NCBI GenBank assembly: GCA_012032555.1
Contig: JAAUSR010000004.1
Location: 56,285 to 120,284 of the forward strand
Reading direction: 5' to 3'
Length of the DNA: 64,000 bases
Origin: Thioploca sp.
GTDB taxonomy: Bacteria > Pseudomonadota > Gammaproteobacteria > Beggiatoales > Beggiatoaceae
Positions 1-9,318 of the stretch are shown here, piece by piece; positions within the stretch are counted from its first letter, which is position 1, and each line of letters starts with the position of its first letter. Made by a program: the position numbers and the translations under genes. The notes under the pieces were generated by a model. It saw only the letters and a list, made by a program, of their open reading frames with translations. It made no database searches and had not been told where the DNA came from.

Positions 1-1144
1 TAATTATTTTTTGTTCTTTTGCTGCCGGGGTTAAATTTTCCAAAGAAATGAGTTCCCCTATCCTCGATTGGGTAGCAGAATTTCTGGGTAACCACAAACC
101 AAAGGGTGTAAATAGGTCATGTAATGTTGATGAACAATCTCGATCCTCATAAAGACCACCCCAACCATAAGGTTGAGTTAATAATTTATTGATCATCTTA
201 GCTAAATTAGTTGGTAACACGGTAATGGGTTTTAATGCAGAGACTGTTTTTGACAGCTGAGTTTTTTCTAGGATGGCTTGGCGGGTTTTATGATCAACCG
301 TTGCAATTAATATATCATAATGCGTTGCATTTTCACCTAAATAGGGAAATAAAGCACCAATATGAGTTTTGAATCTAAAGAGTTGGTTTTCGCCATAAAG
401 CGGAATTTGATCTTGAGTCATGGTGACATATTTATGAGTTAACCACTTTGCGATAAAAGCTTCATCAACAAAAGCAATATCTTCCATTGGAACCCAACCT
501 TCCACAAAAGGTGATTCGACTAACACCCAAGACTGATCTTTAGAAATGTGGGCAATAAATAGCGGTGTATTAGCCCAAATCGCTGAGTTTTGTAAAGTAT
601 CAAATGGATAACCATTTTCGGTGTTAAAGTGTGGCTTAGCTGTGGGTAATAATCTCAAATAAGTATTAGTAATTGTGATCGCTTGGCGATTAGCATTAGG
701 ATAATTTTCCAAATGCGCTAAATCAGTTAATTGCTTGAGCCATTCTGGTGAATGAGGTTTCTGATTTTCACCAAAACCAAGGTTATTGATATAGCTACCA
801 AAATGCCATAAATATTCAGCTTTAAGAATGCTGGGTTTTTGTTGTTGCCAAGGAGAGAAAAATTTTTTATCAAATTCAGCATTAAGTGCACGATGATTTT
901 CTGGTTCGATTAGTGCTTGAGATGAACAAGTTGGGTTAAGGTAAACGGTCGCATCTTGAGGTAATGTTCGTAGGTCTCTAATAACATAGGGCTTCTCGTT
1001 AGCTAATTGTTCTGATTCTAACAAAGTTTCATCGTCAATTTGCCTAATCTCATCGACCTTATTTTTGGTAACTTCTTGAGCCTCAACATATCCCAACCAG
1101 GATAAAGAGAGAAAAAAAATTATTTTAAATAGGTGACTGAACAT
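1..1144 (-). CDS. SH3b1/NlpC-P60-type cell-wall hydrolase, C-terminus beyond the window
   Basis: The reading frame is open from an ATG at 1144 down to base 1, so the gene is cut by the window edge (about 381 residues visible). A good ribosome binding site (TAAGGAGA) lies 6 bases before the ATG. The first 22 residues form a signal peptide ending near VEA-QE. The middle has the pattern of the N-terminal stabilising region and SH3 domains of bacterial NlpC/P60 hydrolases. Near the visible end is YGWGGLYEDRDCSSTL, the signature around the catalytic Cys of NlpC/P60 papain-like peptidases; the catalytic His should lie beyond the edge. Family knowledge suggests an exported enzyme that cuts peptide cross-links or stem peptides of peptidoglycan. 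It is divergent from prmA. Confidence 0.8.
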   Translation of the reverse strand, partial: MFSHLFKIIFFLSLSWLGYVEAQEVTKNKVDEIRQIDDETLLESEQLANEKPYVIRDLRTLPQDATVYLNPTCSSQALIEPENHRALNAEFDKKFFSPWQQQKPSILKAEYLWHFGSYINNLGFGENQKPHSPEWLKQLTDLAHLENYPNANRQAITITNTYLRLLPTAKPHFNTENGYPFDTLQNSAIWANTPLFIAHISKDQSWVLVESPFVEGWVPMEDIAFVDEAFIAKWLTHKYVTMTQDQIPLYGENQLFRFKTHIGALFPYLGENATHYDILIATVDHKTRQAILEKTQLSKTVSALKPITVLPTNLAKMINKLLTQPYGWGGLYEDRDCSSTLHDLFTPFGLWLPRNSATQSRIGELISLENLTPAAKEQKII

Positions 1145-1584
1145 GGTAATTCTCCTTAGTATGGTCGGTTTATTTTAAACCTGTTGCAGTTAACCAAAAT
1201 ATTAAATAATAATCCTCGTTTAGAAATGAGGTTTGATTTTTAGCTAATTGACTTAGTAAACAAGCTTAGTTTTAATTCAACAACGCTAATAAACTTATAA
1301 ATATAATAAAATTGGCACATTAAAAATTCTATCATCAAGGTATGAGGTTGGATAGTTGAATAAAGTTAAGAATCGGTAATAATAGAAAGAATAGATAAAT
1401 AAATTTTTTGAGTCGTTGTTAAAGGATAACTCAATCACATTGGGTTAAAAACACAGTGGCTTAAAGCATTTAAAAATGTCATAATAACTTCAACCCGAAT
1501 AAGGGTTAGTGAGCTGAATTAATCTATTGCATTCTAAATGTTAAATTTTATTTTCCAAACCAATGCTATAAATACTTTTTGTCA
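1145..1584. other. AT-rich intergenic region between divergent genes
   Basis: These 440 bases separate the divergent NlpC/P60 gene and prmA and must hold both promoters. I see several AT-rich -10-like tracts but no convincing -35/-10 pair, no hairpin and no open frame worth calling. Confidence 0.5.
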
Positions 1585-2468
1585 ATGCCATGGTTACAAG
1601 TTATCTTAGATACCGAAGCACAATACGTTGAGGAAATTTCTGACGGACTTGTTGCAATGGGTGCTATTTGCGTCACTTTGCAAGATGGAGCTGACCAAGC
1701 TTTGTATGAACCTCCCTTAAATACAACGCCATTATGGAAGCGCACCCAGATAGTCGGATTATTTGATGAAGATAAAATTGATGGCTTAACACTCCCCGTT
1801 CAGTTACAAAATGTATTGGCGCCTTTACCATTACCGTCCATTCAATGCCAGCGTTTAGAAGACCAAGAATGGACCCAACGGAGTATGAGTGATTTTCATC
1901 CAATGCAATTTGGGCATCGAGTGTGGATTTGTCCAAGTTGGACTCCTCCACCGCAACCACAAGCCGTTAATATATTCCTTGATCCCGGATTAGCCTTTGG
2001 AACTGGTACTCATGCAACAACTGCTTTATGCTTAGAATGGTTGGAGCAGCAAGGTGATTGGTCAAACAAAGTATTAATTGATTATGGTTGTGGTTCAGGC
2101 ATTTTAGCGATTACTGCTGCTAAATTAGGTGCGACTCAGGTTTGGGCAGTTGATATTGATCCGCAAGCTTTATATGCGACTCAAGCCAACGCTGAAAAAA
2201 CCAAGTCACTTTGCAAATTAATGTGACTTTACCCACGCAATTACCTCACCTCAAAGTGGATGGTTTAATTGCTAATATTTTAGCTACTCCTTTAATCGAG
2301 TTAGTACCCACTTTAGCCGATTATTTAAAACCGACTGCTCCAATCGTCTTGTCTGGCATTCTCAAAGAACAAACTCAAGCAGTCATAGCCGCTTATACAC
2401 CCCATTTTACTCTCATTGACGTAACGGAACGTGACAATTGGATGCGTATTGTAGCTACCAAACTTTGA
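1585..2468 (+). CDS. prmA: Ribosomal protein L11 methyltransferase PrmA, interrupted by a one-base frameshift
   Basis: PrmA methylates ribosomal protein L11 using S-adenosylmethionine. The first frame starts MPWLQVIL, like E. coli PrmA, at the ATG at 1585; an in-frame TTG six bases upstream is less likely. It carries NFHPM-like (DFHPMQFG), DPGLAFGTGTHATT and the SAM-binding DYGCGSGILAI motif, then ends abnormally at 2226. The second frame continues with DGLIANILATPLIEL (the NILA motif) and the normal C-terminus to 2468. The break is at the six-A run 2195-2200. Adding one A gives AEKNQVTLQINVTL and a normal protein of about 294 residues. A zinc-ribbon/DUF3426 gene follows within 35 bases, probably in the same operon. 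A sequencing error is the likeliest cause of the frameshift. Confidence 0.9.
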
Positions 2469-2502
2469 CATATTCTATCAAAATTCAAAATAGATTCATT
2501 TT

Positions 2503-3249
2503 ATGCATACGCAATGTCCTCACTGTCAAACTATTTTTCGAATCACTTCGGCACATTTAAACATTGCCCAAGGGCATGTTCGTTGTAGCCATTGTCAACG
2601 TGCTTTTAATGCCACTCGTCATTTACTGAAACAGTTACCGACACAACTAGGTGTTCCAGAACAATTCAATATTGATGAAGACGAACCCAGTCTAAGCCTA
2701 GATTATAATCTGCCGGCATTATTACAAGAAGATATCTATAAACCACATCGTAACAGTTGGAATGCCTTTTTGTTTTGGGGAATGATAACACTTCTGTTGG
2801 CTACCATGCTGGCTGCCCAAATTTTTTGGTTTTGGCAACCGGATAAGATCCTACAACACCCACAAATCCGACCAGTATTAGATCGATTTTGCCATGTATT
2901 TTTATGTACTCTACCAGTAACTCGGGATGTAGAAAGCTTTTATATACAGGAACATATTGCTAGTGTTCATCCAACGTTAACTAACGTGATTCAATTTGAA
3001 GTGACTTTTGTAAACAAAGCGATTTTTTCACAACCTTATCCCAATTTTTCCTTAACTTTTGAAGATTCTAATGGTAAACCCATCGCACAACGTTTGTTTA
3101 AACCAAGTGAATACTTGCCAACCTCACCTAAACCGGATCAAGAAATACCACCTAAAGCCGCTATTCATTTCAAGTTAGAATTGATGAACGTTGCCAATCT
3201 TATTGAAGGTAATCAAATTGCTCAAGGTTATCATTTTGAATTTTTATAA
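2503..3249 (+). CDS. Zinc-ribbon (MJ0042-type) and DUF3426 membrane protein
   Basis: The N-terminus holds a CPHC-X22-CSHC zinc ribbon (about residues 5-34) of the MJ0042 finger type. A single transmembrane helix follows near residues 88-112 (FLFWGMITLLLATMLAAQIFWFW-like stretch). The rest is a DUF3426 domain, including the typical CHVFLCTLP region with paired cysteines, probably on the outer side of the membrane. The molecular role of this family is not established. A gene of this type beside prmA is common in gammaproteobacteria, and the spacing of 34 bases suggests cotranscription with prmA. Confidence 0.8.
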   Translation: MHTQCPHCQTIFRITSAHLNIAQGHVRCSHCQRAFNATRHLLKQLPTQLGVPEQFNIDEDEPSLSLDYNLPALLQEDIYKPHRNSWNAFLFWGMITLLLATMLAAQIFWFWQPDKILQHPQIRPVLDRFCHVFLCTLPVTRDVESFYIQEHIASVHPTLTNVIQFEVTFVNKAIFSQPYPNFSLTFEDSNGKPIAQRLFKPSEYLPTSPKPDQEIPPKAAIHFKLELMNVANLIEGNQIAQGYHFEFL

Positions 3250-3312
3250 TTTGGGTAATCGTCTCAGCATAGCTAGAATAAAGTAAAGACTGAAATAAAG
3301 GATTTTAGTAAG

Positions 3313-4035
3313 ATGAATAAACCCAAAACCCCGAAGCGTTCTTTCCAACGTCCAGTCAATGAAATTAGTTTACACCCAGAGTCATGGAAAATTTTTCAGA
3401 TTATGGCTGAATTTGTAGAAGGATTTGAACAATTATCTAACATTACGCCTTCAGTAACTCTGTTTGGTTCAGCCCGATTTACTGGTGAACACCCTTATTA
3501 TCAATTAGCAGAACAAATTGCACATCAATTATCTGATGCCGGTTTTTCAGTGGTTAGCGGCGGTGGACCTGGAATCATGGAAGCGGCTAATAAAGGCGCA
3601 TTTACCGGAAAATCCCAAAGTATTGGCCTCAATATTGCTTTACCACAAGAACAACAGGTCAATGCTTACCAGGATATCTCGGTTAATTTCAAACATTTCT
3701 TTGTCCGCAAAGTCATGTTGGTTAAATATGCCTCAGCTTATGTCATCTTGCCGGGGGGATTTGGTACCTTAGATGAATTAACAGAAATTCTAACCCTAAT
3801 GCAAACTAATAAAGCTCAATCTGTTCCAGTTATTTTAGTGGGTAGCGATTTTTGGCGAGGTTTATTAGATTGGTTTAAAAATACGTTATTAATGCAACAG
3901 ACTATCAGAGAAAATGATTTAAATATCATTACTTTAGTTGATACATCGCAAGCGGTGCTTGATAACATTTTCAATTACTATGAAAAAGGCGGAATAAAAT
4001 CGAATAATGGGAAAGAAAAACGGTTTCATTTATAA
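3313..4035 (+). CDS. LOG-family Rossmann-fold protein (TIGR00730 type)
   Basis: The protein of 240 residues carries the two signatures of the LOG family, GGGPGIMEAANKGA (about residue 92) and PGGFGTLDELTE (about 151). Characterised members are cytokinin riboside 5'-monophosphate phosphoribohydrolases or nucleotide 5'-monophosphate nucleosidases; the old name lysine decarboxylase is misleading. The N-terminal extension before the Rossmann fold (residues 1-45) matches the longer proteobacterial subgroup. A ribosome binding site (AAAGGA) lies upstream of the ATG. The exact substrate cannot be read from sequence. Confidence 0.85.
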   Translation: MNKPKTPKRSFQRPVNEISLHPESWKIFQIMAEFVEGFEQLSNITPSVTLFGSARFTGEHPYYQLAEQIAHQLSDAGFSVVSGGGPGIMEAANKGAFTGKSQSIGLNIALPQEQQVNAYQDISVNFKHFFVRKVMLVKYASAYVILPGGFGTLDELTEILTLMQTNKAQSVPVILVGSDFWRGLLDWFKNTLLMQQTIRENDLNIITLVDTSQAVLDNIFNYYEKGGIKSNNGKEKRFHL

Positions 4036-4198
4036 TCTAATCCTATAGATATGTATTACTGACTCTTATTTTTCTTATCCGCTTTCTATTCATACTATTC
4101 CGCTGATGACAACCAACACACTGATGTACACGACCCTCTCATCTTAGAAAAGTATTTTTTATCTCATTTTTATTTAAACTTGTTGAATTTTAACTGAC

Positions 4199-5137
4199 AT
4201 GTCTGTTTATACTATCGTTGAACGTGATCAACTTAACGCGTTTCTGTCTCATTATAATTTAGGTTCTTTAATATCTTATCAAGGGATTAATGCCGGTATA
4301 GTTAATACTAACTATTTTGTGACAACTCAAACTGGGGAATGGGTATTAACTTTATTTGAGCAATTAAACTGCGAAGAATTACCCTATTTTCTCAAATTGA
4401 TGGCTTACCTAGCAGAACATAAAGTTCCCTGTCCTCATCCTTTAGCCGATGAGACTAGTTGTTACTTACGTCAGTTAAATGGTAAACCGGCCGCTTTATT
4501 TGAAAGAATATTATGTGGTGAAGCGGTAGAACAACCCACTTTAACACAATGTCAGGTTTTAGGAACTGCTTTAGGCCACTTTCATATTATTAGTCCCCAT
4601 TTTTCCCTTTATCGCCCCAATGAACATGGACCGCACTGGTGGAAAATTACTGCTGAACGGGTTCTACCTTACTTAAGTCCAGAAGAAGCGACTTTATTAC
4701 GAGAAGAACTTCGTTTTCAGGCTCAATACCAACATATCGATTTACCTCGTGGTGTGATTCATGCCGATTTATTCCGAGATAATGCTTTATTTGAAGGTGA
4801 TAAATTATGTGGTATTCTTGATTTTTATTATGCTTGTAACGATGTTTTGCTCTATGACTTGGCTATTACAGTTAATGATTGGTGCACTTTTCCAGATGGT
4901 CATCTTGATGAACAACGCGTACAGATTCTTTTTACCCATTACTGCAAACAAAGACCGCTCACTTCGCTTGAATACCAAGCATGGCCAGTGATGTTACGAG
5001 CAGCCGCTTTACGATTTTGGTTATCGCGATTACAAGATTGGTATTTTCCTCGTGCTGGTGAATTAACCCATACCAAAAACCCGGTTGAATTTCGGGAGAT
5101 TTTATTATCACATATTAACCGTTTTTTAGTGAGTTGA
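4199..5137 (+). CDS. thrB: Homoserine kinase, aminoglycoside-phosphotransferase fold
   Basis: At 312 residues the protein matches the ThrB type found in pseudomonads and relatives, which belongs to the APH/choline-kinase fold and is unrelated to the E. coli GHMP ThrB. It starts MSVYTIVERDQLNAFL, as in that family. The catalytic Brenner motif is HADLFRDNALF (about residues 188-198), followed by the metal-binding GILDFYYA. It would phosphorylate homoserine in threonine synthesis. No other threonine gene is adjacent. No strong ribosome binding site precedes the ATG. Confidence 0.87.
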   Translation: MSVYTIVERDQLNAFLSHYNLGSLISYQGINAGIVNTNYFVTTQTGEWVLTLFEQLNCEELPYFLKLMAYLAEHKVPCPHPLADETSCYLRQLNGKPAALFERILCGEAVEQPTLTQCQVLGTALGHFHIISPHFSLYRPNEHGPHWWKITAERVLPYLSPEEATLLREELRFQAQYQHIDLPRGVIHADLFRDNALFEGDKLCGILDFYYACNDVLLYDLAITVNDWCTFPDGHLDEQRVQILFTHYCKQRPLTSLEYQAWPVMLRAAALRFWLSRLQDWYFPRAGELTHTKNPVEFREILLSHINRFLVS

Positions 5138-5154
5138 ATTATTAACCATCAGTA

Positions 5155-5180
5155 CTGACAATTGATAAATCGTGTATAAT
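5155..5180 (+). promoter_or_regulatory. Possible promoter upstream of hslVU
   Basis: A perfect TATAAT at 5175-5180 follows CTGACA at 5155-5160, but the spacer is only 14 bases, short for sigma-70. A small stem-loop (GTTAGGT/ACCTAAAC) sits downstream at about 5256-5277. No sigma-32 consensus of the E. coli hslVU type was recognised. This is a weak prediction. Confidence 0.25.
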
Positions 5181-5345
5181 TTTTTTATTTCGTTTTGAGT
5201 TGTTAATGCGAATATAGGTTGGTTAGAACATAGTGAAACCCAACAAATCCATTTAGTTAGGTTAAAAATACCTAAACTGAGTTAACACTTTTAGTTAAAG
5301 CAAAATTATTTTTTATATCGTATCGATTCAATTAAAGGTTGAGCA

Positions 5346-5894
5346 ATGGAACAATTTCGAGGTACCACGGTATTATCAGTCCGTCGCAATGGAGAAGTCG
5401 TGATAGGCGGAGATGGGCAAGTCACTGTAGGTAATACCGTGATGAAACACAATGCTCGCAAAGTACGGCGACTCTACCACGATAAAGTCATTGCCGGCTT
5501 TGCCGGCGGTACAGCAGATGCTTTTACCCTATTTGAACGATTTGAAGGTAAGTTGGAAAAACATCAAGGTCATCTTATTCGTTCAGCGGTAGAATTAGCC
5601 AAAGATTGGCGAACTGACCGGATGTTACGGCGATTAGAAGCTTTATTAACTGTCGCTGATCAAACAACTTCGTTGATCATTTCCGGTAATGGTGATGTAA
5701 TAGAACCCGAAGAAAGTTTAATGGCGATTGGTTCTGGTGGTGCATTTGCGCAAGCGGCAGCACGCGCTTTACTGGAAAATACGAATCTATCAGCTAAAGA
5801 CATTGTGGAAAAATCATTGCATATCGCAGCGGATATCTGTATTTACACCAACCGTCAGTTAACGATTGAAAGCCTAACGATGGGTACCTATTAA
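5346..5894 (+). CDS. hslV: ATP-dependent protease peptidase subunit HslV
   Basis: HslV is the N-terminal-nucleophile threonine peptidase of the HslUV (ClpQY) protease in the cytoplasm. The protein has 182 residues and begins [16 protein letters not shown]. Thr7, after a six-residue propeptide, should become the nucleophile. The motifs [28 protein letters not shown] and [10 protein letters not shown] are all conserved. hslU begins 12 bases downstream, so the two are translated from one operon. A ribosome binding site (AAAGG) precedes the ATG. Confidence 0.96.
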   Translation: MEQFRGTTVLSVRRNGEVVIGGDGQVTVGNTVMKHNARKVRRLYHDKVIAGFAGGTADAFTLFERFEGKLEKHQGHLIRSAVELAKDWRTDRMLRRLEALLTVADQTTSLIISGNGDVIEPEESLMAIGSGGAFAQAAARALLENTNLSAKDIVEKSLHIAADICIYTNRQLTIESLTMGTY

Positions 5895-5906
5895 GTTAAG
5901 ACAACT

Positions 5907-7235
5907 ATGAGCGAGATGACTCCTAAAGAAATTGTGAGTGAATTGGATAAACATATTATCGGTCAAACTGCTGCCAAAAGAGCCGTAGCGGTGGCTTTAC
6001 GAAATCGCTGGCGACGCATGCAGCTTGAACCCAATTTACGCAATGAAATTACACCTAAAAATATTTTGATGATTGGTCCAACGGGAGTTGGTAAAACCGA
6101 AATCGCCCGTCGTTTAGCTAAATTAGCCAAAGCACCCTTTATTAAAATTGAAGCGACCAAATTTACGGAAGTGGGTTATGTTGGTCGTGATGTCGAATCG
6201 ATTGTCCGTGATTTAATCGATATGTCGATGAAAATGACCCGTGAAGAGGCTATGCAACAAGTAAGACATCAGGCTTTGATAGCCGCAGAAGAACGTATTT
6301 TAGATGCTTTACTACCACCAGCACGGAATGTTCGCTCGGATTCACCCAGTGACGAAGCCTCTTCAACGCGACAAAAGTTTAGAAAAATGTTGCGGGAAGA
6401 TAAATTGAATGATAAAGAAATTGAAATTGAACTCAGTGAAACTCGTATTGGCGTAGAAATTATGGCACCACCGGGTATGGAAGAAATGACCAGCCAATTG
6501 CAAAGTATGTTTCAAAATATTACCGGTGGGCGGACTAGAACGCGGAAATTACGTATTAAAGAGGCATTGAAATTAATTCAAGAAGAAGAAGCCGCTAAGC
6601 TCATTAACGAAGATGATTTAAAAATGAAAGCGGTAGAACGGGTTGAACAAAATGGGATTGTATTTTTAGATGAAATTGACAAAATCACTAAACGTTCTGA
6701 AACGAGTGGGCCGGATGTATCACGAGAAGGTGTACAACGTGATTTACTACCATTAGTTGAAGGTAGTACCGTGAGCACCAAATATGGAATGGTAAAAACG
6801 GACCATATTTTATTTATTGCTTCCGGTGCATTTCATCTTTCTAAACCATCGGATTTAATTCCAGAATTACAAGGGCGTTTACCGATTCGAGTGGAATTAA
6901 GTGCGCTTAATGTCGATGATTTCGTTAATATTTTAACTGAACCGGATGCTTCCCTAACCGAACAATATATCGCCTTAATGCAAACCGAAGGTTTAATAAT
7001 TCAATTTACCCAAGATGGCATTAGACGTATTGCCGAGATGGCTTGGCAAGTCAATGAAAGAACAGAAAATATTGGTGCTAGACGGTTACATACTGTTATA
7101 GAATGTTTACTGGAAAGTATATCTTTTGAAGCCCCCGATCGGCATGGAGAAACGGTTATTATTGATGAGGCTTATGTGAATAAATACTTAAACGATCTCG
7201 TTAATAATGAAGATTTAAGTCAATATATCCTTTAA
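5907..7235 (+). CDS. hslU: ATP-dependent protease ATPase subunit HslU
   Basis: HslU is the AAA+ unfoldase that feeds substrates to HslV. The 442-residue protein has the family start ([17 protein letters not shown]), Walker [10 protein letters not shown] (residues 57-65), the pore motif GYVGRDVES, the intermediate I domain (about 110-240), Walker [11 protein letters not shown], sensor region [11 protein letters not shown] and the C-terminal EDLSQYIL tail that docks into HslV. It is complete and co-oriented with hslV 12 bases upstream. Confidence 0.96.
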   Translation: MSEMTPKEIVSELDKHIIGQTAAKRAVAVALRNRWRRMQLEPNLRNEITPKNILMIGPTGVGKTEIARRLAKLAKAPFIKIEATKFTEVGYVGRDVESIVRDLIDMSMKMTREEAMQQVRHQALIAAEERILDALLPPARNVRSDSPSDEASSTRQKFRKMLREDKLNDKEIEIELSETRIGVEIMAPPGMEEMTSQLQSMFQNITGGRTRTRKLRIKEALKLIQEEEAAKLINEDDLKMKAVERVEQNGIVFLDEIDKITKRSETSGPDVSREGVQRDLLPLVEGSTVSTKYGMVKTDHILFIASGAFHLSKPSDLIPELQGRLPIRVELSALNVDDFVNILTEPDASLTEQYIALMQTEGLIIQFTQDGIRRIAEMAWQVNERTENIGARRLHTVIECLLESISFEAPDRHGETVIIDEAYVNKYLNDLVNNEDLSQYIL

Positions 7236-7339
7236 TAGTTTTTGGTTATCAGTGAACAGTTGTCAGTTATTCAGGATAGCTTAACCAATTGATTAATAAT
7301 GGGAAAACCTTAGTTGATAACTCATGCTGTTGTGTTGAT

Positions 7340-7387
7340 AACTGATAACTGAAAGGAACTGATAACTGAAAGGAACTGATAACTGAA
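7340..7387 (+). repeat. Tandem 17-bp repeat abutting a start codon
   Basis: The unit AACTGATAACTGAAAGG occurs twice in full (7340-7356, 7357-7373) and once in part (7374-7386), ending two bases before the ATG of the DUF971 gene. Each unit carries an AAAGG, so the array may supply the ribosome binding site. Related GATAACTGATAACT sequence also sits just before ubiB (about 10128-10142), showing that this is a dispersed repeat family. Confidence 0.75.
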
Positions 7388-7388
7388 T

Positions 7389-7766
7389 ATGACTAAAAAT
7401 ACTCCGATTCCTACTGAAATTAATTTGCGGCAAAAATCTCGTCTTTTAGAAATTGCTTTTGATGACGGTGAACATTTTGAATTCACTTGTGAATATTTGA
7501 GAGTTTATTCACCTTCAGCAGAAGTACGTGGACATGCCCCTGGTCAGGAAGTGTTACAAGTTGGCAAAGCTGATGTGAATATTGAACAAATTGAATCGAT
7601 TGGAACTTATGCCATCCGATTGTATTTTGATGATGGACATGATACGGGAATCTATTCTTGGGATTGGCTACATTATTTGGGTAAAAACCAAGATAAATTG
7701 TGGCAAGAATATTTAGATAAATTAGCAGCAGCCGGACAAAAACGGAGTCCCTTAGAAATAAATTAA
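7389..7766 (+). CDS. DUF971 (gamma-butyrobetaine-hydroxylase-like N-terminal domain) protein
   Basis: This 125-residue protein contains a single DUF971 domain, with the diagnostic stretches LRVYSPSAEVRGH and YAIRLYFDDGHDTGIYSW. Small stand-alone DUF971 proteins occur widely in proteobacteria, often between hslVU and ubiE, as here; their biochemical role is unclear, though the fold binds metal in some relatives. The start codon directly follows the 17-bp tandem repeat. Confidence 0.85.
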   Translation: MTKNTPIPTEINLRQKSRLLEIAFDDGEHFEFTCEYLRVYSPSAEVRGHAPGQEVLQVGKADVNIEQIESIGTYAIRLYFDDGHDTGIYSWDWLHYLGKNQDKLWQEYLDKLAAAGQKRSPLEIN

Positions 7767-7796
7767 CCCATGTTATGTACCAGTGATTTTTTTCAG

Positions 7797-7892
7797 TTTT
7801 CCCTTTTGAAAAAAGGGGGTGAGGGTGGATTATTTCTCACCGGCAGATTTTTCCAAATTCCCCCTTTCCCCCTTTGTCAAAGAAAAGTAGGG
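7797..7892. repeat. G-run/C-run inverted repeat element
   Basis: In the gap between the DUF971 gene and ubiE, a stretch with CCCTTTTGAAAAAAGGGGG is followed about 45 bases later by CCCCCTTTCCCCCTTTGTC. The two arms can pair imperfectly. Short elements built of AAAGGGGG and CCCCCTTT are common dispersed repeats in large filamentous bacteria and cyanobacteria. I do not see a gene here; the open frames are low-complexity. Confidence 0.4.
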
Positions 7893-7956
7893 CGGCTGTG
7901 GATACTGTCCGCGAATACGGGTTGTTACAACCTACCTGAAAGTAAAAGATTATTGT

Positions 7957-8697
7957 ATGACAGAAAAAACGACCCATTTTGGGTTTACTCAAGTTCCATC
8001 TAAAGATAAAGCGCGCCATGTTGCTCAAGTTTTTGAGTCAGTCGCTACCCGTTATGATGTCATGAATGACCTGATGTCTGGTGGTATTCACCGATTGTGG
8101 AAACGTTTTGCTATTGAATTAGCTGGAATTAAGCGTGGTCAATGCGTTTTAGATTTAGCGGGTGGAACGGGTGATCTCGCTGCTCAATGGGCTAGCTTGG
8201 TTGGGACTGAAGGCCAAGTCGTTTTGGCAGATATTAATGCCGCCATGTTACAAGTGGGTCGAGATCGACTCATCAATAAGGGCATTATTGTTGATTATGC
8301 CCAAGTGAATGCGGAACAACTTCCCTTTACTAATAATAGCTTTGATGTGATTAGTATGGCGTTTGGATTACGTAATGTCACGCATAAAGAAATGGCTTTG
8401 AAATCGATGTGGCACGTATTAAAACCGGGGGGACAAGTGTTAATATTAGAATTTTCCGAATTACGCCTTCGCCCTTTAAAACCCTTTTATGATCTGTATT
8501 CTTTCAAAATACTACCGCTGTTAGGTCAATGGATTGCTCAAGATGCGGACAGTTATCGTTACCTAGCGGAATCAATCCGGATGCACCCCAATCAAGAAAC
8601 TTTACTGCAAATGATGCAACAAGCCGGTTTTGAACATTGTGATTATCATAATTTAACCGGTGGTATTGTCGCTATTCACCGCGGCTATAAATTGTAA
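7957..8697 (+). CDS. ubiE: Ubiquinone/menaquinone biosynthesis C-methyltransferase UbiE
   Basis: UbiE C-methylates the demethyl quinol ring using SAM. The 246-residue protein has the family start ([21 protein letters not shown]), [24 protein letters not shown] split over residues 26-49, SAM motif [11 protein letters not shown], and the C-terminal [14 protein letters not shown]. It heads a run of co-oriented quinone genes, with an RDD-family gene 12 bases downstream, then ubiJ and ubiB. Confidence 0.95.
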   Translation: MTEKTTHFGFTQVPSKDKARHVAQVFESVATRYDVMNDLMSGGIHRLWKRFAIELAGIKRGQCVLDLAGGTGDLAAQWASLVGTEGQVVLADINAAMLQVGRDRLINKGIIVDYAQVNAEQLPFTNNSFDVISMAFGLRNVTHKEMALKSMWHVLKPGGQVLILEFSELRLRPLKPFYDLYSFKILPLLGQWIAQDADSYRYLAESIRMHPNQETLLQMMQQAGFEHCDYHNLTGGIVAIHRGYKL

Positions 8698-8709
8698 AGG
8701 AATAAACTG

Positions 8710-9318
8710 ATGATATCCCCATTAACTGAATATGCTGGATTATGGCGGCGAAGTGCAGCTCATTTAATTGATATGTTGTGGATAGCACCTATCGTAATAG
8801 GATTACTTTATGGCGCTTATGGTAATGAGTTAACGATTATTCTAAATCAGTTCAATAGCCTAACTGAATTAGCGCATTCTGAGTGGTTAACATTTTTAAT
8901 GATCGGTACCTTACCGACTTTACTCATCTTATGGTTTTGGTTTAAATATGCTGCTACCCCCGGTAAATTATTATTTGATTGTGAGATTGTTGATGCTCGT
9001 AGCGGTAATCCCATTCGGTTTCCACAAGCCTTGTTACGATATCTCAGTTACCTGATTTATGTCCTACCACTAATAGCGATATTATTATGGGGATGTGATA
9101 TTGAAATCAGTGCACTAACTGGAAAAATGGGGGAAATAGGGAAAACAATCTTATGTTCAATTGGATACATTTTTGCTATTCTACCCCTGTTGGGATTATT
9201 ACAAATAAGTTGGGATAAACATAAACAAGGTTGGCATGATAAGATAGCCCATACGGTTGTTATCATTCATGATGAAGCCACCTTGCCCTTAGCACAACTG
9301 GATAAATACTACCGTTGA
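8710..9318 (+). CDS. RDD-family membrane protein inserted in the ubiE-ubiJ-ubiB cluster
   Basis: The 202-residue protein starts EYAGLWRRSAAHLIDMLW, the R and D positions of an RDD domain. It has about four hydrophobic helices and the TPGKLLFDCEIVDARSGNP motif typical of the family. It begins 12 bases after ubiE and its stop overlaps the TTG start of ubiJ. RDD proteins are integral membrane proteins; a few have been linked to transport, most have no known role. The position suggests coexpression with ubiquinone synthesis. Confidence 0.82.
   Translation: MISPLTEYAGLWRRSAAHLIDMLWIAPIVIGLLYGAYGNELTIILNQFNSLTELAHSEWLTFLMIGTLPTLLILWFWFKYAATPGKLLFDCEIVDARSGNPIRFPQALLRYLSYLIYVLPLIAILLWGCDIEISALTGKMGEIGKTILCSIGYIFAILPLLGLLQISWDKHKQGWHDKIAHTVVIIHDEATLPLAQLDKYYR

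Noticed and set aside
2195..2201. Classical -1 programmed frameshift heptamer A AAA AAC in prmA
   Set aside because: The heptamer is present but is not in the zero-frame phase required for tandem slippage, and PrmA is normally one uninterrupted frame; kept only as a low-interest alternative.
7770..8028. Open frames on both strands between the DUF971 gene and ubiE
   Set aside because: They run through the G-run/C-run repeat element and into ubiE, with low-complexity composition and no family.
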